In this document: piece after piece, positions 19,909 through 31,091 of the stretch
How the letters are laid out: each line of letters starts with the position of its first letter
Position numbering within the stretch: position 1 is the first letter of the stretch
Assembly (NCBI GenBank): GCA_951217055.1
Contig: OX578277.1
Coordinates: 12,275,834-12,339,833, forward strand
DNA: 64,000 nucleotides
Direction: 5' to 3'
DNA from: Gerris lacustris
Lineage: Eukaryota > Arthropoda > Insecta > Hemiptera > Gerridae
Program-made: the position numbers and the translations under genes
The notes under the pieces: model-generated
The model's database searches: none
Seen by the model: only the letters and a program-made list of their open reading frames with translations
Told to the model about the DNA's origin: nothing

Positions 19909-20443
19909 ATTGTTGAAAGAGGCCTAGATGCTAACTTGCTTAGGAAATAAAAAATGTACTTCTTGCATGCGAGTCCGCAAGACAGTGAGACATTTTCATA
20001 TTTCCGCTCTGTGTAAACTAACGACATAAAATGTCCCTAGGTTTGCTTCGAGGTGTTGGAGGTGGTTAAATGATTCCTGTGTGAGATTCGGCCTTACAAA
20101 GAGAAGTAGGGGGAGACCGCAAGGTAGGCCGAGAGGGCTGAGAGTTGATGGCAACCTCCTGTACTTTCCTAACTCCCTGTCACACGTATAAATCTTTTCG
20201 AATTTCTTCAGCCTTATGACGTGCGGTGGAGGGAAGCCCAAGAGCTGGAGACAGACTGTGCACACCTCCTATACCTTTCTAACTCCTTGATACACCGGGT
20301 AACGTTTTTCGAGTTATGTAGCACATCCTAAACATGAAAAATGTCAAAAATAAGGATTTTAAGGGAGAGAATAAATAATTGAGTTGCTAACAAGATAAGA
20401 GTGATAACGTTTAAATGTCATAGATAGATTACTCTGATGCAGG

Positions 20444-20565
20444 GCAACATTATGTATACGAGCAAGGACAACATTATGTATAAGAGCAAGGACAACATTA
20501 TGTATACGAGCAAGGACAACAATATGTATACGAGCAAGGACAACATTATGTATTCGAGCATTATG
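20444..20565. repeat. 24-bp minisatellite, about 5 copies
   Basis: Unit CAACATTATGTATACGAGCA(AGGA) repeated five times with single-base variants; unrelated in sequence to the 24-bp array at 1 kb. Confidence 0.95.
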
Positions 20566-22440
20566 TGACTATTCACTTAAACACCACATCTACTCTCCAG
20601 GAGATGCAAGTGAAATTCAAAAGAATTATAATAATAAAAAAAAAAGTTTTATTTTCAATAAATACAATATACAATACAATCAAATTAGAAAAATTAATTT
20701 TTAAAATAAATAAATATATATTTCTTTTTCTTCTTCCTTTGTTTTAATCAGTCATTTTTTTTTTCAAAGAAACAAAAATAATTTTTAATTTTTAAAAATA
20801 AAAAAAAAAACATTTTTAAGAGACAAAATTATAATCCAAAAGTATTTAATAATTTTGATGAGATCAAAACTTAGATGAAATTACATAATAGAAATTTAAA
20901 AAAAAACAATGAGATACATCGAATATTTGTACATAAAAATTATTCACAATATAAAAATAAATAAATAAATGACATTTTTCCAGGTGAAATTACAAAAGTA
21001 ATGAGAAGTAGAACAGATATAAAGCACTTGTTGCATCACTTTAATTGAGTCTGGTTCACTAACACCGTATCGAGTTAAGCGGCTTTACAAACCAATGCAT
21101 CGTCAAAGTGATTAATTGTGAGCCATGAATCAAAGTGGTGAGGGATTGAACCCATAATTCATAGATAAGTGTTATACATTCATATTATAAGTGATATAGA
21201 TTAAGTGTTTTTAGGATCTGGCCACTCAAATTACCGAAGCAAGTCAGACACCCGTAAAAATTCGTAAAATAAACAAACAGAAATCAAAATTAAAAAAAAA
21301 AAATTAAACATAACATCTATTTTTTCTTTAAAATTAAATAAATAAAAAAAGTTACATTAGATTAAGTACTATTTTTAAAAAGCTACATCTAAAATCTCAT
21401 TTAATTATTATATTATATTTTTTTTTTTTTTTAATATTTCACAAATAGGTACACAACAATAAATAATTAAAAACTAGTGGTAAGAAATAAATATATAATT
21501 TGTTTTATTACGAAATTTACAAAGATGTTTTAAATTTAATTTTTTATTTTAGGAAATAAGCATCTACTAGAATTCTTATTATTATATAATAGATATATTT
21601 TTTTTTGCATTCATTTTTAATATTATATATTATTAGCTAAATGTTTTATAATAATGAAGTATAAAAAAAAGTTATATTTGTAACATTAAAAATGGTACAC
21701 AAAGGTTTTTTAGGCATAAATTTATATCGTTCTAAAGATGTTCTATGTATGACAGTATGGACTTCTATGTTGTTGGTTTTTTTATCTAAGAAAAGATGTA
21801 TCTATCAATAAACTTATTCCTCTCCAATCCACTCTCTACTGAATCCATTGCTAAACATTTAGAACAGAAAAGATGTATCTATCTATGACCTTATTCCTCT
21901 CCAATCCACTCTCTATTGTATCCATTGCTCATCATGTTGACAATCTAGTTAACAGATATGTTAAGTGACAATATTTTTATCTCCAGTAGGGAGAAAAAGT
22001 TACGATTTTGGATTAGTTTAGAGGGACTAAAGCAGGTCTTTTCTTCCCTGAACTCAAAAAGTAGGGAGAAAAAGTAAAAGTAGGGAGAAAAAGTAAAAGG
22101 AGGGCGAAAAAGTAAAGTAGGGCGAAAATGTAAGTATTGCCAACTTAATTATATTATAAATAATAGAGAATGAATGGCTAATGTAATGAAGCTGTTGAAA
22201 TCAGGTTGGCGACATTGCTTTTGCGACCTTCTTTATCATTGTTTATAACCTGTATCTAAATATCTTTATATTTGAGTTTAATTCCAATTCTTATTTGTTT
22301 TTAATATTGAATCTCTTATATCTCTGCTATTAAAAGTGCTAATAATTATTTTTATTTATTAAAATAATAAATAAAAACTGTGCAATGGATAAAAATGTGT
22401 ATTTTCTCCCAACTGGAGATAAAATATTGTATGTACCTTG
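20566..22440. other. Very AT-rich intergenic DNA with small duplications
   Basis: Contains A and T homopolymers but no credible ORF. Two tandem copies of a block of about 75 bp containing CTTATTCCTCTCCAATCCAC lie at 21786-21930, and a short array of GTAGGGAGAAAAAGTAAAA-like units at 22061-22135. A SINE-like copy (about 21050-21200) is listed separately. Confidence 0.7.
21040..21210 (-). mobile_element. tRNA-derived SINE copy (degenerate)
   Basis: Minus strand holds a pol III B-box-like GGGTTCAATCCC (21148-21159) followed by a TTTGATTCATGGCTCAC...TAATCAC stretch that matches the body of the clearer copy at 37990-38208. The A box is poorly preserved. Confidence 0.5.
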
Positions 22441-22615
22441 TGAGTAAAGTGCCATTATTCCCCTGGCGATAATTATCTCCCTCGGGAGCTAATTTGCGTT
22501 ATCAAAAACTCTAATTCCCTCGGCTTCGCCTCGGGATTTAGGGACCATGGTTCCTTCAACTTCGCCTCAAGAACCAACTTTTTCGCTCTGGGAATAATGG
22601 CCTACTTTACTCCCT
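22440..22615. mobile_element. Foldback MITE (GAGTAAAGT...CCATTATTCCC ends)
   Basis: Left arm GTGAGTAAAGTGCCATTATTCCCC and right arm GGGAATAATGGCCTACTTTACTCCC are inverted copies. The inside carries palindromic CTCGGCTTCGCCTCGG and CAACTTCGCCTCAAG. It is followed by GCATAAATAACTATTAT, a tail also seen after the inverted repeat at 62633-63292. Confidence 0.65.
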
Positions 22616-23460
22616 AGGTGCATAAATAACTATTATTTCCTAAAAAAAAAAAAAAAAAATTGAATATTCAGTGGTCGAAACATTTTTCAGAATTATGACT
22701 GTGTTTACTTGATTCAGCATTAATATAAGCCATCCAAAGAGCAATTCTACACTTATCATAGCTGTGCATTTAATAATAAGTCATAAGGGGTTAAATTATG
22801 ACTTAATCCACAATTCATAACATTATACCAAATTTAAAAGGCAATTTACTATTTTTTATACATCTTATTTTTTAAATATTATTAGTTAAAATTAACTTTC
22901 TTTTTTGACATTTTATTATTTTTTCTTTGGAAATTTTATTATTTTCCAATCTACATTTAGATTTACTAAATCTACAATTATAATATAAATTAAAAAGGAA
23001 AGTATTAAATAAGCATTATACAGATTTTTAAAGTATATTTTTTAATTATATAATTAAAATCTAAAATTATTATTAGTTTTGTTTATCTTACAAGATTCAT
23101 TTTTTCATATATATAAATAAGTATTGTGTTTAAATATCATATATTTTATTTAAAAATAATTAAAAAGCACCACAAAATATTTTTTTTTTTTGGATGTGTT
23201 ACTCATTTGGTAATTTTAGAAAAAGGGTAAAAATAAAATTTAGTTTCTTCTGAGATTTTTTGTCAAACATGCTCATAGTAAATAAACACAGAAAACGTGT
23301 GATCAGCTGAAGACCAAAATTCATAATAGTATGAACATTTTTGACCACACTTAATCAAAGATCTCTCTTTTTCATCACCTTGTAGTAAATTACTTACTAC
23401 AAGTAGATATATACTAAGTTACTTACTACAAGGAGATACTTGTACAAGATGATACTTTTG
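22616..23460. other. AT-rich intergenic DNA; no feature seen
   Basis: Long A/T-rich stretch with homopolymers and no ORF above chance or recognisable repeat. Confidence 0.6.
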
Positions 23461-23466
23461 TATGAA

Positions 23467-23997
23467 ATAGTACATTACGCGTCGAGTGCGGAAAGTAGCA
23501 TTTTGCATGCGAGGGTAGTAAAACCACACGAGCAATGCAAAATGCCGTTTTTACACGGGTTGCGAACCGTACTTTATCTACGATTGTTAGATTTAAATAA
23601 TAAATACAGAAAAAAATAAACTTGCTGTATGTAGGTTCGTATCACTCTCTTGATAAAGATGGCATTAATTCTTGAGTTGTATTTTTTACCGAATTAATTA
23701 TTTCTGGAGGAGTATTATTCTCCACATTTTCGTCAAAGTCACTTTATTCACTCATTGTTTTTCACTAAAAACTCGATATAAACAGTTACTTTAATAAAAG
23801 AACAGCAAATTAGTTTTGTTAAATGTAAACAAACTCGCTAATCGTGCGTAAAGCTGAAGAATTCCTCTTCTTTACCGCCCTAGGGTGGTAAAGTATGAGA
23901 TGTGCATGCTCAATGAATACAAGAACGTAAAGAATCACTTTCTACGCATCTAAACAGAGATACAATGTTTATATTTCGTATCAATCGTAGATAAAGT
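23467..23997. repeat. Dispersed repeat, copy 1 (paired with 27014-27597)
   Basis: Shares ATAGTACATTAC, GTGCGGAAAGTAGCATTT, GTAGTAAAACCACACGAGCA, ACAAACTCGCTAATCGTGCG and CAATCGTAGATAAA in the same order with 27014-27597. A terminal inverted repeat ACTTTATCTACGATTG (23571-23586) / CAATCGTAGATAAAGT (23982-23997) delimits an inner 427-bp unit, suggesting a MITE with an extra left flank. Confidence 0.8.
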
Positions 23998-23999
23998 TT

Positions 24000-24330
24000 A
24001 TTACAGGAAGATATTGTCATACAATTTATACATATACCAATGTAATTATTAGTGTGAAAAATGTGACATCTTTTTCGGAATCCAACCCAGATTATTGTTT
24101 GGATTTTCATTCTTGGTAGAACAGTATTAGGTAATTTACAAGATGGAATCAGTCACTTTACACATCTATCTATGTAATCATTAGTGTGGAACATGCCTAA
24201 CTTCTTTGGTAATCCAACCAATACTATTGATAGTGTTTTGACTTTAGTACAAGTGAAAACAGTAATAGGTGATAACAAGATGGAAGTATCGGTCACTTTA
24301 CACAACTAACTATGAGATCGTTATTTGATA
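24000..24330 (-). mobile_element. SINE-like repeat, two tandem copies
   Basis: Two related blocks (about 24040-24165 and 24166-24320), each with CATTAGTGTG...TTTTTCGGAATCCAACCCAGATTATTG or its variant and CAAGATGGAA...CAGTCACTTTACACATCTA. On the minus strand the GGGTTGGATTCC word looks like a weak B box. Related copies lie at 40160-40440 and 48930-49310. Confidence 0.55.
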
Positions 24331-24620
24331 CATCAGTATTTATTACATGCATCAGACAAATTAGTTTTATTAAAATAAAAATAATTATTATTTACTCTAA
24401 GATTTTTGTACACACATTTTGACATGCAAATAAAACATAAATATTATTGACTAGATTGTTTTCAAATAGGTAAATATAATATGTTTAGAATCAATATAAC
24501 ATATTTTTTTTGATTCATTAAAACCATATAACAATAATCAGTCAATTGTTTATTATTTAAAAAATACAACATAAAATACAATTTTTCTTTTTATGATAAA
24601 ATAAAAATAGTTTATAAAAA

Positions 24621-25115
24621 AGAAACTCAGGATTTCTGCTTATGGGTGTACTCAATAATAGTTCAAGAATTCATATTCCAAACAAGTTTCATCAAATGCT
24701 ATGTTTCAACCCCTTTGGGCAGGGGTGCCCATCCCCCCCAAGGCCCATGGTGCAAACCCCCAAAAAACTGCCTGAATCACTTGGAATATTTAAAAAAATC
24801 CTCCCCAACTTCTGAAAAATACCCCAAAATTAGATTCCCCCCAAAAATTCTGATGGCGCAAGCTGCGCCATCAATCCTCCTGTGGGCACCCCTGCCTTCG
24901 TGTCATTTTCAAGCTTTTTATACCACATTATTCACATATTTATGAACTCTGCATTGGAATAGAAATAAAGAGATGTAGATTCCTGGAATTTGGTGTAAAA
25001 AGCTTGAAAATGACCCAAAGGGGTTGAAATATAGTATTTGATGAAACTTGGGTGAAATGTGAATTCTTGAACTATTATTGAGTACCCAATAAACAGGAGT
25101 AATCATGAGTTTCTT
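24621..25115. mobile_element. Foldback element carrying a nested hAT-like MITE
   Basis: Outer arms: AAACTCAGGATT...ACTCAATAATAGTTCAAGAATTCA...TTTCAACCCCTTTGGG on the left and its inverse on the right (25018-25115), extending to GTCATTTTCAAGCTTTTTA(T/C)ACCA. The left arm is interrupted at CCCTTTGGG by the 24720-24894 insert. No transposase is present. Confidence 0.8.
24720..24894. mobile_element. Nested hAT-type MITE
   Basis: Ends CAGGGGTGCCCA / TGGGCACCCCTG, length about 175 bp, with a possible 8-bp duplication CCTTTGGG / CCTTCGTG (two mismatches). Comparison with the uninterrupted right arm of the host foldback shows the empty site. Confidence 0.7.
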
Positions 25116-25404
25116 TTTTACAAATATCCTTATAGAGGGTAATAAACTACTAAGGAAATAGTTTATTTAAAGCCTTCAATAAAAATAAAAAATGTAAAGT
25201 AAATATTTAAAATTAAATGAGGAACCCTTTTTTTTTTTTTAATAAAACTTAAGAGTTTAGAAAATTGTTCACCTTTGTTTTTAAAGACATTAAAAAATAA
25301 ATACAATAAACAATCATATTCATATTCAGTGAAATTTAGCTTAATGGAAACTTCTAAATTACGAACATTCATCATTAACACAGATGTTCTTATTCCCCCA
25401 GAAT

Positions 25405-25590
25405 TTATGTACCAGGGTCCTCGATAGCATACTGCTCTCGTGTTACTAGTCACGCAGGTAGAAGGTTCCGATTTCAATTTCTGACTCTGGTACTTTGATT
25501 TACATGGATTGATCTATCGATTGATCACTCGATGGGTAGCTGCTTACATGAAGTGGTGACTAATTGTTTGCCAAGGTTTATACAGCTGAT
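25405..25590 (+). mobile_element. Possible tRNA-derived SINE
   Basis: A tRNA-like 5' part (GGTCCTCGATAGCATACTGC... then GGTTCCGATTTC as a B-box-like word) followed by TTTGATTTACATGG, shared with the SINE body at 38060-38120. Secondary structure not checked. Confidence 0.4.
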
Positions 25591-25732
25591 GGAGTGACAT
25601 ACTAACCCCGTTTCATGCCCGCACACACACACACAGTTGTATAAGCTCTTTTGCAAGCCTAGGAACTACTTGGGCTGATAGTTAGAATTTATGCGCTGTT
25701 TATATTTAAAAAAAAAATCTCAATAATCAATA

Positions 25733-26219
25733 CAGGGTAATTACAAATGATGTTCCTGATTTCAATTGAAAATATTACTAGATTAATATGTTTTAAGACC
25801 ACTTCAGTTGGTAACACTGGGAAGAAAATACTCATAAAGTTTTGTTTACATTGGTTTGGGTATGTATCAGCTGTTTGTAAAGTCAATTGTTGTCAGTGTT
25901 GTGCAATGGCTGAATTTGAAGACAGGAAAGAATTTTGTGTGTTAGATTATCATATTAACCAATCAGTTATTAGTGTGCGACATCATTTTAGAACCAGATT
26001 TCTTTTTACAAATGGCTGCATTTGTAAAAAGAAATCAACTGGAAGGCTGTCAGTAAGCAATGAAGTTGTAGTAGGTAAGGGAAAGTTATACGGGGTGTTC
26101 CAATATCTAACATTTATAATTCTGAGTACCTCTGATGAAACTTTTTTATTTCTTTGTATGATACATAAAACTACATCTATGTACACTTGAAATTATGAAC
26201 ATCATTTGTAATAACCCTG
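25733..26219 (+). mobile_element. Internally deleted Tc1/mariner-type element with HTH frame
   Basis: A 487-bp element with 33-bp inverted repeats (CAGGGT(A/T)ATTACAAATGATG... ) and TA at both outer edges (25731-25732, 26220-26221). The open frame 25747-26187 contains the N-terminal helix-turn-helix (DUF4817-like) of insect mariner-related transposases: MAEFEDRKEFCVLDYHINQS, then ...ISVRHHFRTRF... CICKKKSTGRLSVSNEVV. The frame then runs into the right terminal repeat, so the whole catalytic DDE domain has been deleted. Non-autonomous. Confidence 0.85.
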
Positions 26220-26485
26220 TATTTCTCTCAAGCAAACATTATTTCATCTCCCTTGTGATTACATGCAGTTTATAAAGCAACAATTCTTATTGATATTCCT
26301 CTAAAGTAGTCATATTTTCATACACATCATGTTTAATATTTGCTGAGTACATACTGTTACAGTTTTATAGTAAAATAATAAAAGATAAATTAAAATTTAA
26401 CTTATTCATTGTGAAATAAATATTATCCTACTATCTTTTGATCTACATTCTTTTCCCATGTGATCATCAATCTATTAAACTGTAT

Positions 26486-26880
26486 TAGGGAACCCAAGGC
26501 TGGAATAATAGGAAAAAATTATAGACCTAAGCCTAGTGAAGGCTGAAATTTCTGTCTAGAGGTGCTTTCCACCACCAGTAATCTATCGGACTAAGGTCTA
26601 CCATAACAGGTGCTATAGAGTCTCGTGTTAGTCTATGAGTAACACGAGGATACTCTTCTTACGAGGATCTTAGGTCGGAGGTGTACACTGAATACAACTG
26701 TAACGGGAAAGCCAAGGCTAGAATAGTCTAGAAAAACAGTGTAGGCATTAAAACAAGCAAAGGCTGGGATTTCTTTCTAGAGTTGCTTTCCCTCACCAGT
26801 AATCTATCAGAGTCAGCCCATAGAATCACATGTGGAGTCTGATCTTAGCTCTGGAGGAGAACACTTCATACAACCCTAAT
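26486..26880. repeat. Imperfect tandem duplication, about 220 bp unit
   Basis: GGGAA(C/A)(C/G)CCAAGGCT(G/A)GAATA ... GAAATTTCTGTCTAGAGGTGCTTTCC...CACCAGTAATCTATC occurs at 26488-26598 and again at 26705-26810. Non-coding. Confidence 0.75.
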
Positions 26881-27013
26881 ACACTCCTTTAACCACACCT
26901 CATACAACCACTTCACATTTAATGCATTTAACTAAATCTTCGTTAAGTACTTTTTTAAGCTCAAAAATGTTTAAAAATAAAAATTTCATGCCTCAACTTA
27001 TAAAACATAAAGC

Positions 27014-27597
27014 AATAGTACATTACACGTCTAGTGCGGAAAGTAGCATTTGGCATGCGAGTGTGGAGTTTGCACCCGAGCGACATCGAGGGTAGTAAAA
27101 CCACACGAGCAAAGCAAAATGCCGTTTTTCGCATGATTTGCGTACCGTACTTTATCTACGATTGTGGATTTTAATAATAAATACAGAAAAAAATTAATAA
27201 ACTTCCTGCATATAAGTACGTATTTCTCTTTTGATTAAGATGACATTAATTCATTAGTTGCATTTTGTGACGAATTAATTATTTCGGGAGGCCTATAATT
27301 CTCATAATTTTCGTCACAATCACTTAAATCACTCATTGTTTTTCACTAAAAACTCGATATAAATAGTTACTTTAATTAAACAGACAGTAAATTAGTTTTG
27401 TTAAATGTAAACAAACTCGCTAATCGTGCGTTAAGGTGAAGAAATCCTCTTTTTTCCGACCTAGGGTGGAAAAAAAGAGGAATTCTTCATCTCATTATTA
27501 ACGTGCGTGTGCAATGAACACAGCTACGAATAGAATCACTTTCTACACATCTAAACAGAGATATAATGTTTATATTTCGTATCAATCGTAGATAAAA
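27014..27597. repeat. Dispersed repeat, copy 2
   Basis: Second copy of the 23467-23997 repeat with an extra segment (GTGTGGAGTTTGCACCCGAGCGACATCGAG) near its left end and an added palindrome around CTCTTTTTTCCGACCTAGGGTGGAAAAAAAGAGG. Confidence 0.8.
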
Positions 27598-27753
27598 GCT
27601 TTTACTGTTAAAAAAGAGAAGATAATTTAAAAAATAGTTAGGGTTCCTCATTTAGTATTTTAAGGACTGGCTAATTGAAGAGAGATGTAATATAACATTA
27701 TAAGAGAAATAGATTTAAAAAAAAGTATTACATTTTTTTGTCTTCGATTAGTT

Positions 27754-27918
27754 CTAATGATGTTGGAAATCATGTCCATCGTATTTTTTGTAGTGGGCAG
27801 CCCTAGAGTCATATTTCGGAGGGTTCGGCTCCTTCGGTACAACAGGAAAGCAGCACCACAGCACAAAAGCAAGGAATGCAACTAGCGTCCCGATAAGAAG
27901 AATGAAATCTTCTATCGA
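27754..27918 (-). CDS. Micropeptide gene, exon 2 (transmembrane and tail)
   Basis: After acceptor TATGTTTTAG the exon encodes 54 residues: SIEDFILLIGTLVAFLAFVL continuing WCCFPVV as one membrane span, then a short tail PKEPNPPKYDSRAAHYKKYD and GHDFQHH before TAG (27754-27756). Joined in phase 0 to exon 1 it gives a 74-residue single-pass protein. The Pro-rich, Tyr/His-rich tail is compositionally unlike random ORFs in this AT-rich DNA and uses G/C-rich codons. Family not recognised; a small integral membrane protein of unknown role. Topology (tail probably cytosolic) is inference. Confidence 0.65.
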   Translation of the reverse strand, partial: SIEDFILLIGTLVAFLAFVLWCCFPVVPKEPNPPKYDSRAAHYKKYDGHDFQHH

Positions 27919-28315
27919 CTAAAACATAGAGGGTAAGATAGAAACAATTAATATAAGTTTATAGATTAGAACTCCTTTGCCTCAATTGTCCAAACCCCAG
28001 TCAACTGAATTCCCAATTATCCAAATCAAATTATTAGGAGAAAATGTATCTGTAGAAATGAACTTGAGAGATGAGAGTGAAAGAGAAACAGTCAGTGTCG
28101 GATATGACACTACTAGTAGTCAACTTCAATACCGATGGGAAGAGATGTATGAAAGAGAAACAGTCACATCAAGGTCATAAAGTACACTTTCCAATTTTAC
28201 ATAAAACCCTTCCTAAAACCTACCATTCACATGAAGAAAACAAAAAACTTAAAAAATCAATAATTAATGCCACCTGCCACCTACAAATAAAAAAACAAAT
28301 TTGAATTAAATTAAA

Positions 28316-28731
28316 TTAAAGAAGAGTGGTGCAGTTAGGTAGTAGCTGCTCATGAAAGCTATGAAAACTGTACACAAGTAATGTGCCACATCCATACCCA
28401 GGCAGCATCACGAAACGGTATGACAGTTCAACACTTTTACATCTAATGATAGTTCCAGCAGTGGTATCTTGGATGCAACCATTTTCGTTACTATCTAAAG
28501 TTTCTGCACGCTCAATACATCTAATGATAGTTCCAGTGGTATCTTGGATGTAACCACTTTCGTTACTTTCTAAAGTTTCTGTACGCTCAATTAACTGGCA
28601 AAACTGGCCCTCAGTTTCCCAGGGCTTCCGCAAGGTGTAAAAAACTGACTTACTGACCAATTTCATGAAATACTGACCTAATACAGACTTTCCTCAAAAT
28701 ACAGACTATTACTGACTAGTTTGCAGTCCTG
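28316..28731. mobile_element. hAT-type element fragment in the micropeptide intron
   Basis: The right end (28608-28731) is an inverted match to the left end of the element at 40539-41466, ending ACTAGTTTGCAGTCCTG. The inner part has a tandem duplication of about 78 bp (CATCTAATGATAGTTCCAG...CGCTCAAT(A/T), 28439-28591). The left boundary is unclear. Confidence 0.65.
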
Positions 28732-28899
28732 TATGCTGGAAGTGATCATATTTATTTAAGGCCTAAATAAATGTTCGATATTTCACTAGTAACAGCAGGG
28801 ATGCAGCACCGACAAGGTTACTTTAACCCTAATGTCTATTTAAATAAATGTTAATAAATTTATAATATACAGATGAAAAAATAAAATATTTCGACTCAC

Positions 28900-29077
28900 C
28901 GGATCTTCGCCTAGAAGTACTGAGTTGATCAAAAGAACGAAATCATCAAGTGGAGTCATTATTTGAATTTAAAATATTTCCAATCTTATTCAAATTGAAA
29001 ATAGAGTTAATCTTAATTACAATCGCTTAGTAGAGAATAAAATCTGGCAGATATATTAAATCCATAACTGTTTGTCC
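28900..29077 (-). CDS. Micropeptide gene, exon 1 (5' UTR and start)
   Basis: Exon bounded by acceptor TTTTTACAG (ends at 29078) and donor GTGAGT (28899 down). Coding begins with ATG at 28959 and reads MTPLDDFVLLINSVLLGEDP, ending in phase 0 at 28900. The 5' UTR part contains an upstream ORF (ATG near 29061, 12 codons, MDLIYLPDFILY) that could reduce translation. DDFVLLI here resembles EDFILLI at the start of exon 2, hinting at an internal duplication. Confidence 0.55.
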
Positions 29078-29082
29078 CTGTA

Positions 29083-30530
29083 AAAAAAATGAAATAAAAC
29101 GATACTAATTGAATATCAAATAAAATTTAACAACAAACAAATTAAAATAAACAAAGAAATGAAAAAGATACCTTTTTATAAGTAAATTTAACAAAATTGA
29201 TAGGCAAAACACCACAAATAAATGCGTATCAAAAGAAGTGACTAACGATATAGGGACCTAAATTCGAAAAAAAGACAGATTTAAATATTTTAAAATGATA
29301 AATATATGTATTCAATAAATTATTTAAATACACGTATATTCTGTATTAATATAATAATTATTCTTCAGGTATTTTTACGCAGAGGATAAAATAGAATAAT
29401 AGATATTGCGAACTTTTCCAAGATTTTTTTTTTCAGGTTTTTCTAGAAAACCGGCTGTCAAAAACAAAAAACCCAGGTTAATATGCCTCTTATTTAAAAC
29501 TTGTGTTGTGCGGAGTAGAAGGTGCAGTGCAGAGATTTAGAGATAAAAATAATGTTGAGCAAACATTTAACATTTCAGCTGGGTTAGGATCGTTGCGCAT
29601 GATACAGCAAACATTTTTAATAATGGAACAAATAATGTTATATTATAGTCCTGATCATAGGTCCTGATTATTTTGAATTTTGAAAGCTTTTAAAACAAAA
29701 TGATTAAAAGCGTTTCATTTAATCACTTGGCCTACAACATGACTCATAATTGGAAACAGCAACTGATTTCTAGCGTTCTAGAGTACCGCAGGCTAGTCTA
29801 ATTAAACTATTTTTTTTTTTTAAATTATTATATATTATACGCTTAAATTTCAATGGACGACCAAAGAAGCATAACCTTTTGGATAACCACATGGAGATGT
29901 AGTACAACCTACTTCGCGTTCCAAATAAACTTATTTTACTATAGGGAAAAACAGTTAAAGTCATTTTTTAATAAAAATCTATTTATTTTCTTAGTTTTTT
30001 TTCTTAGTTTTAATGTTTTTAATAGTATTTAGTGTTATTATGCAAAAGAAATTGTAATTATACGCATAATTATAAGGATATTTAGGGTTAAATCGGTCAG
30101 TTTGCTTACACCTTTGCAGTGATGGCTTTTTTCATGCTTTTTATTTGTTTAAAGTGGTTTTCTTCCATTTGTTTTACCAGTTTTATGTAAGAAAACTATT
30201 TATGGTTAATTTGGAGGGAAAATGATTACTTTTCATGCATCGCTGGAGTTCTAAATGTCAAGGTATGTTTGTATTAATAGTATTTGAATAGTTCGAGTAG
30301 ATAACTCTTATTTGATTTAATATAAAATAATATAACTTGTTGATCATTGATTTCCCATATATATACATTATCGATAAATTATATGGTAATTACGGTGTTG
30401 ATTGTTTGAGTTACAATACAATTGAGATACAATTGTTTGAGTTTTGTAAAATAATTGAATTGATCATTAGGTATGTTCAGCATTATGTGTATAACCTTTT
30501 TTAATAACTTATATAATAATCTTTGTTTTT
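29083..30530. other. AT-rich DNA; no gene recognised
   Basis: Would hold the micropeptide promoter or further 5' UTR exons. The 29770-29964 minus frame has no recognisable motif. Confidence 0.5.
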
Positions 30531-30538
30531 GTGAACAG

Positions 30539-30658
30539 ATGGTGATGTGCTTTGCTCCAAACTGCAATTCAATTATTATTCAGAGAAACACGAATGCATA
30601 TTCTTTGGGTTTCCAAAAGAGGAGAAATTAAAAAAAAGAAGTGGATTAAGATACTGAG
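30539..30658 (+). pseudogene. Decayed THAP-domain exon
   Basis: Between acceptor GTGAACAG and donor AG|GTATGT the sequence encodes MVMCFAPNCNS, then, after a frame change, YYSEKHECIFFGFPKEEKLK, then after another change KWIKILR. C-x4-C at the start, the FFGFP core and KW...LR are THAP zinc-finger hallmarks. Two frame breaks make it a relic of a THAP-containing transposase. Confidence 0.55.
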
Positions 30659-31091
30659 GTATGTAGGTAAATACAGTGGATTTATTAATAAAATAGTTTG
30701 ACTGGGTACATTCGTATTGTACGTGCCTGGCCAAAATTTAGAGCCACTTCTAATCTCCTTTTTCTTCACAATGAAATTTCTCTGGCATGTACAGTACGAA
30801 GTAGCCATTGACTTTTTTTTAAGAGAACAAGTTGTGGAAATCTCTATCTTCTCCATTATAAATTAATCTTCCCCCTTCATGTGAAACTGATAGTTTCACT
30901 TGAGTTTGTTGGTGTAGCCCGAAAACTGATAGTGTTTTGTATTCTTTTAATTTACTCATTATGTATTATTTTTTTTCTCAGGTTTGTGTTTCCCATTTTC
31001 CCAAGAGCAACCATTTTCACTTTTAATCTAAGCTCCGGAACTTGTTCTCTATGTATAACTTTTTTTTTTCTGTGACTGAAGTGATTATTTA

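Noticed and set aside
24646..24945. 99-codon plus frame rich in Pro
   Set aside because: Spans the nested MITE and the foldback arm; composition reflects C-rich MITE ends.
27977..28304. Plus-strand frames (67 and 77 codons) with GERETV-like duplicated segments
   Set aside because: They overlap the micropeptide intron on the other strand, have no splice or start context, and arise from a short duplicated AT-rich segment.
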